A stretch of DNA of 39,864 nt from Pseudodesulfovibrio sp. (GTDB lineage: Bacteria > Desulfobacterota > Desulfovibrionia > Desulfovibrionales > Desulfovibrionaceae), in contig JAEINO010000033.1 of NCBI GenBank assembly GCA_016342345.1, forward strand, positions 1-39,864, read 5' to 3'. The notes under the pieces are model-generated. The model did not search any database. It saw nothing but the letters and a program-made list of their open reading frames with translations, and had not been told where the DNA came from. Of the stretch, positions 7,517 to 16,241 are shown piece after piece; positions within the stretch are counted from its first letter, which is position 1; each line of letters starts with the position of its first letter. Made by a program: the position numbers and the translations under genes.

Positions 7517-8923
7517 TCAAACAGAGCCAGGAGTGTCAAGGGTCTTTGTCGATTCTTGTTTATCTTTGAAATAGTACTTTTTTTCAGTCGTGATAATGAC
7601 TTTACGGGCATACCAGAAGGCAATGCCAGCCGATGTCCACACAATGGCCGCGATGGAGAGCCAAAGCGAGATCGTGCCATATCCCATGAACGAGGTGAAC
7701 AGGGTAAACAGCAGGAGAGGGGCGACCACCTGTCTTGACAGGCCCATGAGAATGGCGAACATGGGCCGTTTCATGCCTTGCAGGGCCGAGGTGGAGATGA
7801 AGATGATCACATAGGCGTAGAGTACGAAGGCATCGATGCGCAGGTATTCCACTCCGATGGAGATGACTGCCGGGTCGTTGGTAAAAAAACTCATGAGTGG
7901 TTCGGCAAGGAAGAAAATAGGCAGGGAAAGGGGAAGCAGAATGAATGCTCCATATTTGAGATTTCTGCGCATGGTCTCCCGGATTCTGTCAATGTGTCCG
8001 GCCCCATAGTTTTGGGCCGTAATGGTCAGGGAGGCCACATTGAGGCCGATGGTGGGCAGAAGTACGATCTGGTCAATGCGGGTGGCAATGCCGTATGCGG
8101 CGGATGCCTCCGGGCCGAATTGCGAGACGAAACGGAAGATGACAAAAAAGCCCAGCGCAATGGTCATGAAATTCAGGCTGGCCGGGAATCCCTGGTGGGC
8201 TATTTCGCGGTAAATGGCCGGGCGGGGGATGAGATTGCGCCCTGATTCGGTTTTCATCAGGCCGGTTTTGCGGGCTTTGAAGGCGAGGTAGATGCAGCCG
8301 CAGGCCTGGAGAAGCACGGTGGACCAGGCCACACCTGCCATGCCCATGGCCGGAAGTCCGTAGCCACCCAGGATGAACCACGGATCGAGAGCGATGTTCA
8401 GCGAGGCAGTGAAGATGAGTACGTTGCGGAAACTTTTCGTGTCCCCTTGCGATTGCAGGATTGCGTTGAAAAGATAGAGGAAGACCGTTGTGAAATTGAA
8501 GGCGAATATGGGGTTCATGTATGTAAGGCAGATATCGAGGTACTGACCTTCGGCACCCAGCCAGCCGAATATGTACGGAGAAAATTTCAGGCCGAACCAG
8601 GCCAGGAAGGCACTGATGACCACTCCGAAACCCAGCATTTGCACGGCAATGAGCGAGGCCTGTTTCCGGTCCCTGGCTCCCAGTGCAGATCCCATGAGCG
8701 CGGTGGCACCTGTGCCGATGCCGCCAGCCAGTGAGGTGATTATGAAATAGACTGGCAGGGAAAGAGAGAGTGCGGCCACGGCTTCAGTGTTTATATGCCC
8801 GGCCCACCACGTATCGACCACGTTGAACATGGTGTGGAAGAAATAGCCGATCGAAGCGGGGATGGCCACTTGCCGGATGACTTCCGAAACGGGGCGGGTG
8901 GTGAGGTCCGTGGTGTCTGTCAT
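7517..8923 (-). CDS. MATE family multidrug/metabolite exporter
   Basis: A 468-residue polytopic membrane protein with about twelve hydrophobic segments in two related halves. Features typical of MATE transporters include MFNVVDTWWAGHINTEAVAALSLS near the N-terminus, a second-half GIATRIDQIVLLPTIGL, and GAGHIDRIRETMRR after it. MATE proteins export drugs or metabolites in exchange for Na+ or H+. The ATG at 8923 gives the usual family length, although there is no clear ribosome binding site; a longer frame reaches back to 9061 but would overlap the divergent AraC gene. The head-to-head arrangement with that regulator suggests it is the regulator's target. The substrate is unknown. Confidence 0.9.
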   Translation of the reverse strand: MTDTTDLTTRPVSEVIRQVAIPASIGYFFHTMFNVVDTWWAGHINTEAVAALSLSLPVYFIITSLAGGIGTGATALMGSALGARDRKQASLIAVQMLGFGVVISAFLAWFGLKFSPYIFGWLGAEGQYLDICLTYMNPIFAFNFTTVFLYLFNAILQSQGDTKSFRNVLIFTASLNIALDPWFILGGYGLPAMGMAGVAWSTVLLQACGCIYLAFKARKTGLMKTESGRNLIPRPAIYREIAHQGFPASLNFMTIALGFFVIFRFVSQFGPEASAAYGIATRIDQIVLLPTIGLNVASLTITAQNYGAGHIDRIRETMRRNLKYGAFILLPLSLPIFFLAEPLMSFFTNDPAVISIGVEYLRIDAFVLYAYVIIFISTSALQGMKRPMFAILMGLSRQVVAPLLLFTLFTSFMGYGTISLWLSIAAIVWTSAGIAFWYARKVIITTEKKYYFKDKQESTKTLDTPGSV

Positions 8924-8995
8924 CGCGCGATGGTAACAGAAAATTTGAGGCAAGCCGAGTGGGGTTTTTGGGGTTACCGGTTTGTATGCACGGTC

Positions 8996-9025
8996 TTGAC
9001 TTCTCAGCAGGTAGCACACTAATTG
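8996..9025 (+). promoter_or_regulatory. Possible sigma-70 promoter of the AraC gene
   Basis: TTGACT at 8996-9001 and TAATTG at 9020-9025 are separated by 18 bases and lie just before AGGAG and the ATG at 9042. The -10 match is weak. The intergenic region of about 120 bases must also hold the promoter for the divergent MATE gene, for which I see no clear match. Confidence 0.3.
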
Positions 9026-9041
9026 TGAAACAGGAGCAGCC

Positions 9042-9881
9042 ATGGGAAAGACACCTGCCAATACTGACGTACAATTCTGGCGTGACCCGGATCTTCTGGG
9101 CGTGGAGGTGCGCTATTCCAGTTACAATAAAGCAGCTTTCTGCAAACATAGCCATACAGCGTATTCCATAGGGCTGATCGAGACCGGGCGGACTTCGTTT
9201 TTCTTGGATGGCGCGGTCCATAATGCCGTTGCCGGGCAAATTGCGCTTATCAATCCGGGTGCGGTGCATGCCTGCAATCCTGATCTTGATTCCGGTATGA
9301 CCTACCTCATGTTTTACGTGGACACTTCATGGTTCGAAACCCTGGCTGCCGAAGTGGGCGTCGGGGAAACTGGCCTACCTCACTTTGCTTCGCCCGTGGT
9401 GGACGACCCTGATTTGCTGGATAGATGGCGAGCGTTGCACACGGCAATCACTGACGGGGCCGAGCGGCTGGAAAAAGAAACATTGCTCGTGCAGGGATTG
9501 GCCGATCTGATACTGCGGCATGCCGAAGTGGGCGTTACACACCTGCCCGCCGGGAACGAGGGTGCGGTCCTGATGGTCAAGGAACACCTGGCTGCCAACC
9601 TGACTGAGAAGGTCAGTCTTGATGTCTTGTCCGAAATGGCTTGTCTCAGTCGATATCACCTGCTTCGGGTTTTTCAGGATGCCATGGGACTGCCTCCCCA
9701 CGCCTATCAGAATCAGCTTCGGGTGGAACTTGGCAAGCGACTTCTGTCTAGAGGAACACCCATCAGTCAGGTTGCCGTTGAAGCTGGTTTCGTTGATCAG
9801 AGTCATTTTTCTCGTGTATTCAAGCAATATACCGGTGCCACGCCGCGTCAGTATCAGACTGTCATCGATCCTAACGATTGA
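9042..9881 (+). CDS. AraC family transcriptional regulator
   Basis: A 279-residue regulator. The N-terminal part (about 25-160) is a cupin-like AraC ligand-binding domain: HSHTAYSIGLIETGRTSFFLDG, then GQIALINPGAVHACNP. The C-terminal part (about 180-275) has the two helix-turn-helix motifs of the AraC family: LDVLSEMACLSRYHLLRVFQ, and ISQVAVEAGFVDQSHFSRVF followed by KQYTGATPRQYQ. A good AGGAG precedes the ATG. It is divergent from the MATE gene and 85 bases upstream of an EamA exporter on its own strand, so both exporters are plausible targets. This resembles regulator-plus-exporter arrangements for amino acids or xenobiotics; the ligand is unknown. Confidence 0.93.
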   Translation: MGKTPANTDVQFWRDPDLLGVEVRYSSYNKAAFCKHSHTAYSIGLIETGRTSFFLDGAVHNAVAGQIALINPGAVHACNPDLDSGMTYLMFYVDTSWFETLAAEVGVGETGLPHFASPVVDDPDLLDRWRALHTAITDGAERLEKETLLVQGLADLILRHAEVGVTHLPAGNEGAVLMVKEHLAANLTEKVSLDVLSEMACLSRYHLLRVFQDAMGLPPHAYQNQLRVELGKRLLSRGTPISQVAVEAGFVDQSHFSRVFKQYTGATPRQYQTVIDPND

Positions 9882-9936
9882 TTCTTCTTTTTAGCAATTT
9901 AATACAATACCCTCACAGAGCTTCACTTCATAGTGG

Positions 9937-9959
9937 CTCCTGAACGTACTATTCAGGAG
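9937..9959 (+). promoter_or_regulatory. Hairpin that hides the ribosome binding site of the EamA gene
   Basis: CTCCTGAA (9937-9944) and TTCAGGAG (9952-9959) are perfect inverted repeats around a seven-base loop. The right arm contains the CAGGAG Shine-Dalgarno sequence of the gene that starts at 9967. If the hairpin forms in the mRNA, translation initiation would be reduced unless something opens it. No known riboswitch class is recognised. Confidence 0.45.
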
Positions 9960-9966
9960 AGAATAC

Positions 9967-10926
9967 ATGCTGGAAAAGGAAAAGGCTCGGTGCGTCGAGG
10001 CTGTGCGTGGCAGCGGCGTGGGCGATGATGCCTTGTTACATCTGGAGTTGAAAAGGAGCCGGCCCAACCTGTTGGCTTTGTTCTGTCTGGCGGGAGCCGT
10101 GCTGCTCTGGGGAACTTCATTCATGGCAACCAAGGCGGCTTTGTCCGGTTTTGCTCCCATGACAGTGGTATGGCTTCGTATGGGGTTGGCTTCTTTGGTG
10201 GTGCTTGTCCTGGGCAGGCGAATTCCCATGCCGCAATACAGGAAGGGTGACTGGAAAGTGTTGTCTTTTTTGTGTCTGATGCAACCATGTCTGTATTTTT
10301 TGCTGGAAGGGTATGCCATTAGCCTGACAACCTCATCACAGGCCGGGATGATTTCCGCGTTGGTGCCACTTCTTGTTGCTGTTGGTGCATGGGTTGTTCT
10401 CAGAGAACCCATGTCGCTGAGCGGTATTGTAGGCCTTCTTATCTCCATCGGAGGGGTGATCTGGCTGTCGATGGGCGGTGCATCCCATGCGAGCGCTCCG
10501 TCCCCGATTCTGGGAAACCTGCTGGAAGTGGGGGCAATGATCTGCGTCGCCATATACATGGTGGTCATGAAGCGGCTTTCCATTCGCTATTCCACATGGT
10601 GGCTGACCTGCGTGCAATGCGTTGCCGGGGCAGTGTTCTTTTTGCCCGGAGCATTCATGACCGGTCCATTGCCTTTGATCGATATTCCCCTGACCGCATG
10701 GCTGGCTGTTGCCTATCTAGGACTCTTTGTTACTCTGGGTGCATTTGGTCTCTACAATATGGGCATGACTTACATGCCTGCCGGGCGGGCCGCCCTGTCC
10801 ATTAATCTGGTGTCTCCAGTGGCTCTTGTGGCGGGTTGGATCATGTTGGGCGAAACCCTGACTCCAGAACAGTTGGCGGCATGTTGTGTTGTCGGGATCG
10901 GGGTGTATCTCGGCAGGAAAGGGTAA
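9967..10926 (+). CDS. EamA/DMT family transporter
   Basis: A 319-residue protein with about ten transmembrane segments arranged as two EamA repeats. The first begins at LLALFCLAGAVLLWGTSFMATKAAL near residue 40; the second includes GNLLEVGAMICVAIYMVVMKRLS. The closing part, PVALVAGWIMLGETLTPEQL, is typical of the drug/metabolite transporter superfamily. A hydrophilic N-terminal extension of about 35 residues is longer than usual, but the ATG at 9967 has a clear CAGGAG ribosome binding site. It lies downstream of the AraC regulator on the same strand. It probably exports an amino acid or related metabolite; the substrate cannot be read from sequence. Confidence 0.9.
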   Translation: MLEKEKARCVEAVRGSGVGDDALLHLELKRSRPNLLALFCLAGAVLLWGTSFMATKAALSGFAPMTVVWLRMGLASLVVLVLGRRIPMPQYRKGDWKVLSFLCLMQPCLYFLLEGYAISLTTSSQAGMISALVPLLVAVGAWVVLREPMSLSGIVGLLISIGGVIWLSMGGASHASAPSPILGNLLEVGAMICVAIYMVVMKRLSIRYSTWWLTCVQCVAGAVFFLPGAFMTGPLPLIDIPLTAWLAVAYLGLFVTLGAFGLYNMGMTYMPAGRAALSINLVSPVALVAGWIMLGETLTPEQLAACCVVGIGVYLGRKG

Positions 10927-10960
10927 AAAAAGAGACCTGTTTTCAGGCAAGGCCTCTTTT
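10925..10960. terminator. Bidirectional rho-independent terminator
   Basis: AAAAGAG and CTCTTTT arms enclose an inner CCTG-TTTT-CAGG hairpin between two convergent genes, the EamA exporter and the DRTGG protein. Runs of A on the left and T on the right mean it can end transcription from both sides. Confidence 0.8.
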
Positions 10961-10981
10961 GATTTGATATCGTCTTGAAAG

Positions 10982-12046
10982 CTATTTCAGCCCAAGTTCT
11001 GTCTTCAGGTGCTGGAAGTCGATGTTGTCGGCGACCAGTTCCGCGCCCTGTTTGATCTTGATGGCATCGCGCAATTTGTGGCGGGACAGGATGTCGTCCA
11101 TTTTCTTGGCCACGGTAAAGGTGTCTTCGCGGACCATTATGATCGGGGTTTCCAGAACTTCCGAGCGGGTCAGGATGATGTCGTTGGGGTAGAGATTGCC
11201 GGTCAGGATCAGGCAGGGACAGTCCCCTTCCAACGCCACCAGTTGGACATCGGAGCGGTCGCCACCCACGATGATGGCGGAATTCTTTTTTTTGCGAAAG
11301 TGGGTCATGAAGTTCTCCACCTGCATGGTGCCGATGAGGAACGATTCCACGACCCGTTCGGCCTTGCTGTGGGCAGAGATGATCTTGCCGCCCAGCCGGT
11401 CCGCAAGATCTGCTACCTTGATGGCACCCATGAGTGGGTCGTGCGGGATTACGCCCAGAATCTTGACGCCCTTGCTTTCAAGAGCCGGGCCGAGAAGCTG
11501 CTTGACCTCGTCCATGAAATTCGGCGGCACATCGTTGAGGACGACCCCGGCCAGTTGGTCTCCAAGAAGTTCTTTCATGACCATCAGGTAGTCGTATTTC
11601 AATTCCTTTTGGAACCGGTCAATGATGATGGCTTTGATATTCAGTTTCTTGATGACTGAGATGGCGTTGGTGTCGCAATATTTGCCGGAGTACATGGACC
11701 CGGAGCCTGCCACCAGGGTGATGTCCTTGGATTCGGAGATGGTTTTGTAGCCGTCAACAATCTTGTCCAGCAGGCCATCCATTTTGCCGGTGAAGGCCTT
11801 GACCTTGAAATCCTGGGTGACCACGATGGGCGTGACGAGTTCGGGGTCTTCCTTGACGCCTAGAACATCTTGAACGAACGCAGCGTCTTCATCGCCGAGT
11901 TTGCCGTCAATTTCCATGGGCATGGCGCCGACCGGCTTCATGTAGCCGACGTTGAAGCCTTCTTTTTGCAGTCGCAACCCCAGGCCCATGACGATCATGT
12001 TCTTGCCTGAGTATCCGGTAGTCGAGCCAATGTAGAGACCAGCCAT
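10982..12046 (-). CDS. DRTGG-domain, BioD-like P-loop protein (phosphotransacetylase N-terminal-like)
   Basis: A 354-residue protein. Residues 1-200 form a P-loop ATPase-like domain related to dethiobiotin synthetase and to the N-terminal part of long phosphotransacetylases: the nucleotide-binding loop is GSTTGYSGKNM, and KPVGAMPMEIDG and GVVLNDVP follow. Residues about 220-330 match the DRTGG domain (AIIVGGDRSDVQLVALEG, CLILTGNLYPND). No phosphate-acetyl transferase catalytic domain follows, so it is a stand-alone regulatory-type module. It is 74 bases downstream of the ADP-forming acetate-CoA ligase on the same strand, which suggests it modulates acetyl-CoA/acetate metabolism. The exact function is unknown. 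Confidence 0.85.
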   Translation of the reverse strand: MAGLYIGSTTGYSGKNMIVMGLGLRLQKEGFNVGYMKPVGAMPMEIDGKLGDEDAAFVQDVLGVKEDPELVTPIVVTQDFKVKAFTGKMDGLLDKIVDGYKTISESKDITLVAGSGSMYSGKYCDTNAISVIKKLNIKAIIIDRFQKELKYDYLMVMKELLGDQLAGVVLNDVPPNFMDEVKQLLGPALESKGVKILGVIPHDPLMGAIKVADLADRLGGKIISAHSKAERVVESFLIGTMQVENFMTHFRKKKNSAIIVGGDRSDVQLVALEGDCPCLILTGNLYPNDIILTRSEVLETPIIMVREDTFTVAKKMDDILSRHKLRDAIKIKQGAELVADNIDFQHLKTELGLK

Positions 12047-12120
12047 GCCTTTCCTCCTGTTTATGCGGCGAGAGCGAGCGTTTCAGCTTCACTGCTCATC
12101 TATCTCACTGTGCGAAAAAA

Positions 12121-14223
12121 TCAGCCGATGGTCAAGCGTAGGTCTGCCACTAGTGCGCCATCGGCGTCTACCAGAATCGGATTTAGTTCCGCTTCCTGGA
12201 TTTCTGGAAAGTCTGTTGCCATTTGCGATATGGACAGCAAAATATCTTCTATGGATGCCAGGTTCACGGCTTCTTCTCCACGCGCGCCTCGGAGCAGGGG
12301 AAAGGATTTGATTTCCCGTACGATATCCTGGGCGTCTTGAAGTGTGAGCGGGGCCAGCCTGTAACTGATATCGCCCAGTGCCTCAGCTGACAGGCCGACC
12401 AGACAGAATGAGATAAGGGGGCCGAATTGGGGGTCCTGAGTGAAACGGATGATAACCTCATGCGCCTTGATCGGCCCCATGGTCTGCACAAGACAACCTG
12501 ACAGGTAGGCATCGGGTCGCTTGCGCTGGGCGCGGGTGGTGATGTCCAGCCATGCATCGCGGACTTCGCGTGGAGTGCGGAGATCCAGAGCCACACCTTG
12601 AATGTCGCCCCTGTTTGAAATGTGCGGGGATACAATCTTGATTGCTACGGGATAACCCATCTTTTTGGCCGCGCGTACAGCCTGGTCACTGGTACGTACC
12701 AGTCTGGTTTCGGGAATAGGAAGTTCATAGGCGGTGGCTATTTCCATGGCATCGGAAAAAGGGAGTTCGCTTATGCCCAGTTTTTGGGCTTTTTTTATGG
12801 CGCGTGCAGCCTTGCCCTTGTCGCGTCTGAAGCAGACTTCCACCGGATAGGGGCGATTGAGCCAGCGGTAATGGGAGTGCATGGCCTCGATGGCACGGAT
12901 GGCTGGTTCCGGGTAGCTGTAGCAGGGGATGCCGGCTTGCAGCAGCATGTCGCGGCCAGGGCCGATGCGTTTCCCGCCCATGAAACAGGTGAATACGGGC
13001 TTGTTGCAGGTTTTGGCCACGTCGATAATGGCTTGTGCGGTGGCCTCGACTTCCGCAGATGCCGTGGGCGTCAGTAGTATCAGGATGGCGTTGGTGAATT
13101 CGTCCTGGGCAACGGCTTGGAACGTGTCGCGGTAGCGGTCTGCCTTGCCATCTCCGATGATGTCTATGGGATTGTATATGGAGGCAAATGGGGGCAGCAC
13201 CTTGGTCAGAATTTCAAGTGTTGCCTGTGACGGGCGCGAGAGATGCAGTCCGGCTTCTCCGCATGCGTCTGCAGCCAGGATTCCGGGGCCGCCCGAATTG
13301 GTGATGACTGTCAGGTTCGGGCCAGTTGGCAGCGGTTGTTCGGAAAAGGCCCGGGCCAGATCGAAAAGTGATTCCAGGCTCTCCACTTGAATGATGCCTG
13401 CCTGTCGGAATGCTGCGGTGGACGCCACCAGTGATCCGGCCATGGACCCTGTGTGGCTGGATGTGGCTCGTGCGCCAGCCGGGGTCGTACCTGCCTTGAT
13501 CAGAATGACGGGCTTTGTCTCCGTGACGATACTGGCCTTGCGGATAAATCTCTGACCATCGTCAACGCTTTCCAGATAGCCGATGATGACTTTTGTTTCC
13601 GGGTCGTCGCCCAGATATTCAATCACGTCTGCCTCGGAAAGTCCTGCCTTGTTGCCCAGGCTGATGAATTTGGAAAAGCCGATGTCTTCGCCGTCGGCCC
13701 AGTCGAGAATGGCTGAGCAGAGTGCTCCGGATTGGGAAAAGAAGGCTATGGACCCTTTGGCCGGTGCAGCCTGGGCGATGGTGGCATTGATGCCTTCTGC
13801 CGTATTGACCAGACCCAATGAGTTCGGACCCAGCAGGGTGATGCCCTTTTTACGGGCAAGGTTTGCCATTTTCATTTCAAGTTCGAATCCATCGCGCCCG
13901 GTCTCGCGGAATCCGGCGGTAATGACGCAGATGGCACTGACCCGGATATTTGCCAATTCGCGCATGGCATTGAGAACCTTTTCACGGGGCAAGACTATGA
14001 TGCCGAGACCCGGTGCCTGGGGCAGTTTGGAAATAGACTTGAAGACCGGTGTGTCGAGAATTATTCCACCTGCGGGATTGACGGGAAATAATTTACCCCT
14101 GTATCCTGCTTTGAGCAGATTGGACAAAATGACGTGGCCGAGCTTCCCCGGACTCCTTGATGCGCCGATGATGGCGATGGAGTCAGGATTGAACAAGGGG
14201 TGAAGGTTTGCGTCTGAATGCAT
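12121..14223 (-). CDS. ADP-forming acetate-CoA ligase (fused alpha-beta)
   Basis: A 700-residue acyl-CoA synthetase of the NDP-forming family. Order of domains: CoA-binding Rossmann domain (SIAIIGASRSPGKLGHVI, residues about 10-110), succinyl-CoA-ligase-like domains with GPNSLGLVNT and the phosphohistidine loop SSHTGSMAGS (the histidine is residue 257 by my count), and a C-terminal ATP-grasp domain (GYPVAIKIVSPHISNRGD). These enzymes convert acetyl-CoA, ADP and phosphate into acetate, CoA and ATP. The start at 14223 gives the family's usual length but lacks a ribosome binding site and is only 16 bases from the divergent rnc start. The next gene downstream is the DRTGG protein, probably co-transcribed. 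Confidence 0.93.
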   Translation of the reverse strand: MHSDANLHPLFNPDSIAIIGASRSPGKLGHVILSNLLKAGYRGKLFPVNPAGGIILDTPVFKSISKLPQAPGLGIIVLPREKVLNAMRELANIRVSAICVITAGFRETGRDGFELEMKMANLARKKGITLLGPNSLGLVNTAEGINATIAQAAPAKGSIAFFSQSGALCSAILDWADGEDIGFSKFISLGNKAGLSEADVIEYLGDDPETKVIIGYLESVDDGQRFIRKASIVTETKPVILIKAGTTPAGARATSSHTGSMAGSLVASTAAFRQAGIIQVESLESLFDLARAFSEQPLPTGPNLTVITNSGGPGILAADACGEAGLHLSRPSQATLEILTKVLPPFASIYNPIDIIGDGKADRYRDTFQAVAQDEFTNAILILLTPTASAEVEATAQAIIDVAKTCNKPVFTCFMGGKRIGPGRDMLLQAGIPCYSYPEPAIRAIEAMHSHYRWLNRPYPVEVCFRRDKGKAARAIKKAQKLGISELPFSDAMEIATAYELPIPETRLVRTSDQAVRAAKKMGYPVAIKIVSPHISNRGDIQGVALDLRTPREVRDAWLDITTRAQRKRPDAYLSGCLVQTMGPIKAHEVIIRFTQDPQFGPLISFCLVGLSAEALGDISYRLAPLTLQDAQDIVREIKSFPLLRGARGEEAVNLASIEDILLSISQMATDFPEIQEAELNPILVDADGALVADLRLTIG

Positions 14224-14239
14224 ATATACAGGGGGTTGA

Positions 14240-14920
14240 ATGGATATCGACGATCTACAAGAGTGTATCCACCATAGGTTTGCCCAAGTCAAGCTTCTGG
14301 ATCATGCTCTTACTCATAGCTCTTTTGCAAATGAGGACGGGTGTGCGGATAATGAAAGGCTTGAATTCCTGGGTGATGCGGTGCTTGAGTTGTGTATTTC
14401 AGAAGAAGGCTTCAAGCGATTTCCATATGCTCCAGAAGGACAATTGACCAGAATTCGTTCACAATTGGTCAAGGAAAAAAGTTTGGCTTCCATTGCCCGT
14501 GAATTGAACCTGGATCAATATATTCGCTTGGGTAAGGGAGAAGAATTGCAAGGGGGCCGGGATCGTGACGCGCTTTTGGCCGATGTTTTCGAGGCATTGC
14601 TGGGAGCGGTTTTTCTGGATGGGGGCTTTGAATCTGCGAAAAAGATGATTCTTTGCATATTTGAGAGCCGGTGGCCTGAACGAGCCATGCTGCCAGAGGT
14701 CAAGGACTACAAAAGTCGTTTGCAGGAAGTTTCCCAGGAGCGATTCAAGGAGCGTCCGGTTTATGCTCTGGCAGGAACCAGCGGTCCCGAGCATGAGAAA
14801 TTATTTGATGTGGACGTTACATTGCCTGAAGGGGAACGCTTTCGCTCCAGCGGTACCAGCGTGAAGCGGGCCGAACAGGAAGTCGCCAAGAAAGCTCTCG
14901 AATACCTTTCCGAAGAATAG
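14240..14920 (+). CDS. rnc: Ribonuclease III
   Basis: A 226-residue protein of standard length. The N-terminal RNase III domain contains the signature NERLEFLGDAVLELCI, with the catalytic acidic residues also in LLADVFEALLGAVFLDGG. The C-terminal part (about 155-225) is a double-stranded RNA-binding domain (DYKSRLQEVSQERF, then GTSVKRAEQEVAKKALEYL). The enzyme cuts double-stranded RNA, including the rRNA precursor. GGGGG lies shortly before the ATG at 14240. It is divergent from the acetate-CoA ligase gene with almost no intergenic space, so its promoter must lie inside that gene's 5' coding end. Confidence 0.97.
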   Translation: MDIDDLQECIHHRFAQVKLLDHALTHSSFANEDGCADNERLEFLGDAVLELCISEEGFKRFPYAPEGQLTRIRSQLVKEKSLASIARELNLDQYIRLGKGEELQGGRDRDALLADVFEALLGAVFLDGGFESAKKMILCIFESRWPERAMLPEVKDYKSRLQEVSQERFKERPVYALAGTSGPEHEKLFDVDVTLPEGERFRSSGTSVKRAEQEVAKKALEYLSEE

Positions 14921-15003
14921 GGACTCGGCAGCCATGCGTTTTCGTGGGGGGCAGGAAGCCTCTCGTTGAGCATTCACCAATCCGTTAAAATTAATCGGGA
15001 ACC

Positions 15004-15027
15004 GACCGGCGGCATGAGCCGCCGGTC
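15004..15027 (-). terminator. Terminator-like hairpin after the flagellin gene
   Basis: A perfect ten-base-pair stem (GACCGGCGGC/GCCGCCGGTC) with a four-base loop lies about 40 bases after the flagellin stop codon. On the minus strand an AT-rich stretch with TTTT follows some ten bases later. It also lies downstream of rnc on the other strand, so it may serve both. Confidence 0.65.
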
Positions 15028-15068
15028 TGGTCTCTGATTGTCTTCAGCCGTGAGCAAGTCTTTTACGA

Positions 15069-15992
15069 CTAGCCGCCGATGAGCTGCATGGCCATTCTCG
15101 GCAGGGAGTTGGCCTGCGCCAGCATGGCGACAGCTGACTGGGTGAGAATCTGGTTGCGGACGAATTCAGTCATTTCCGTTGCGACATCGACGTCGGAAAT
15201 GCGGGATTCGGCTGCTTGCAAGTTCTCGGCCTGGATTTCCAGGTTGGTGATGGTGTTTTCCAGGCGGTTTTGCATGGCACCCAGGTTTGCGCGAATCTTG
15301 TCCTTGGATATGATCGCGTCATTGATCGCTGCCATGGCCGTTTGAGCCAGGGCCTGAGTGGAGATCGCCTTGCCTGCATTCTGGAGTTCGGCTGTGGCTC
15401 CGCCCTTGGCGGCTGCTGAATGACCGAGTCCGAATGAAGATGAGGTCGAGCCGGCAATGGCAACATAGTAGTAGTCTTCGGAAGAGTCGTTGCCGGTTCC
15501 AAAGTGAATCTTCAGGGGGCCTGTGGACGATACGCCGCGACCGTTATGGGTGGCGCTCGTACCTGACAGGTTTCCGTTCAGAAGATAAATTCCGTTAAAA
15601 TCTGTGGCCATGGCGATTCGGTTTATCTCCGAAGACATTGCCTGATACTCGGAATCGATAATCAGACGCTGGTCGGAGTTGTAGGTACCGGTTGAAGCCT
15701 GCATCGCTAGTTCTTTCATGCGAATGAGCTTTTCATCGATGACCTGCAACGCGCCGTCAGCCGTCTGGATCAGGGAAATTGCGTCGGACGCATTTCGTAT
15801 ACCCTGGTGCATCGAGCTGATTTCGGAGCGCATGAGCTCGCGAATAGCCAATCCGGCTGCGTCATCGGCTGCAACGCCAACGCGGAGACCGGAGGACAAA
15901 CGCCTGGTAGACTTGCCGAGCCGTCCATAATGGTCGGTCAAGTTTCTTTGTGCGTTCATCGCCATTAAGTTGTGGTTAATGACTAAAGACAT
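15069..15992 (-). CDS. Flagellin
   Basis: A 307-residue flagellin, the filament subunit exported through the flagellar type III apparatus. The conserved N-terminal D0/D1 part (MSLVINHNLMAMNAQRNL, SSGLRVGVAADDAAGLAI) and C-terminal D1/D0 part (NRLENTITNLEIQAENLQAA, then FVRNQILTQSAVAMLAQANS) are intact. The central variable region (about 150-210) is short and rich in Ser, Thr, Gly and Asn, so it offers possible O-glycosylation sites. A sigma-54 promoter lies upstream and a GGAGGG ribosome binding site precedes the ATG. It is a single gene, not next to other filament genes, but hook genes lie 2.3 kb away on the same strand. Confidence 0.97.
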   Translation of the reverse strand: MSLVINHNLMAMNAQRNLTDHYGRLGKSTRRLSSGLRVGVAADDAAGLAIRELMRSEISSMHQGIRNASDAISLIQTADGALQVIDEKLIRMKELAMQASTGTYNSDQRLIIDSEYQAMSSEINRIAMATDFNGIYLLNGNLSGTSATHNGRGVSSTGPLKIHFGTGNDSSEDYYYVAIAGSTSSSFGLGHSAAAKGGATAELQNAGKAISTQALAQTAMAAINDAIISKDKIRANLGAMQNRLENTITNLEIQAENLQAAESRISDVDVATEMTEFVRNQILTQSAVAMLAQANSLPRMAMQLIGG

Positions 15993-16036
15993 CAGAACCC
16001 TCCTTGTTCAATCTTCAAATCCATTTGCGAAGATTA

Positions 16037-16052
16037 AGCATTATGCGTGCCA
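16037..16052 (-). promoter_or_regulatory. Sigma-54 promoter of the flagellin gene
   Basis: The minus strand reads TGGCACGCATAATGCT. This matches the TGGCACG-N4-TTGC consensus with the invariant GG and GC spaced correctly and one change (ATGC for TTGC). It lies about 45 bases before the flagellin start codon, a suitable distance. Sigma-54 promoters need an activator of the FlrC/FleQ type, not seen in this window. Confidence 0.8.
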
Positions 16053-16241
16053 GTATCTTTTTATTAAGTTATATTAAGAAGATATATGTCTAATAAATGT
16101 CTAGAGTGGTCTTTTTTACCTGTCAAACAAAATGTATTGGGGTTTGTGTCGTCAATGGTTTGTCACCAGGGGGGTGCAAAAAATGCCTGTTTTGTCGGAG
16201 GAGTGCGTTGGCAATTCCGTGCGGCTGATGTATTCGAGGGC

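Noticed and set aside
14224-14292. N-terminal extension of the acetate-CoA ligase
   Set aside because: It would overlap rnc coding sequence and adds a Trp/Ser/Ile-rich front unlike the family.
16086-16241. N-terminal extension of the GNAT gene
   Set aside because: It lacks family similarity and a ribosome binding site, and it adds 52 residues to a domain of normal length.
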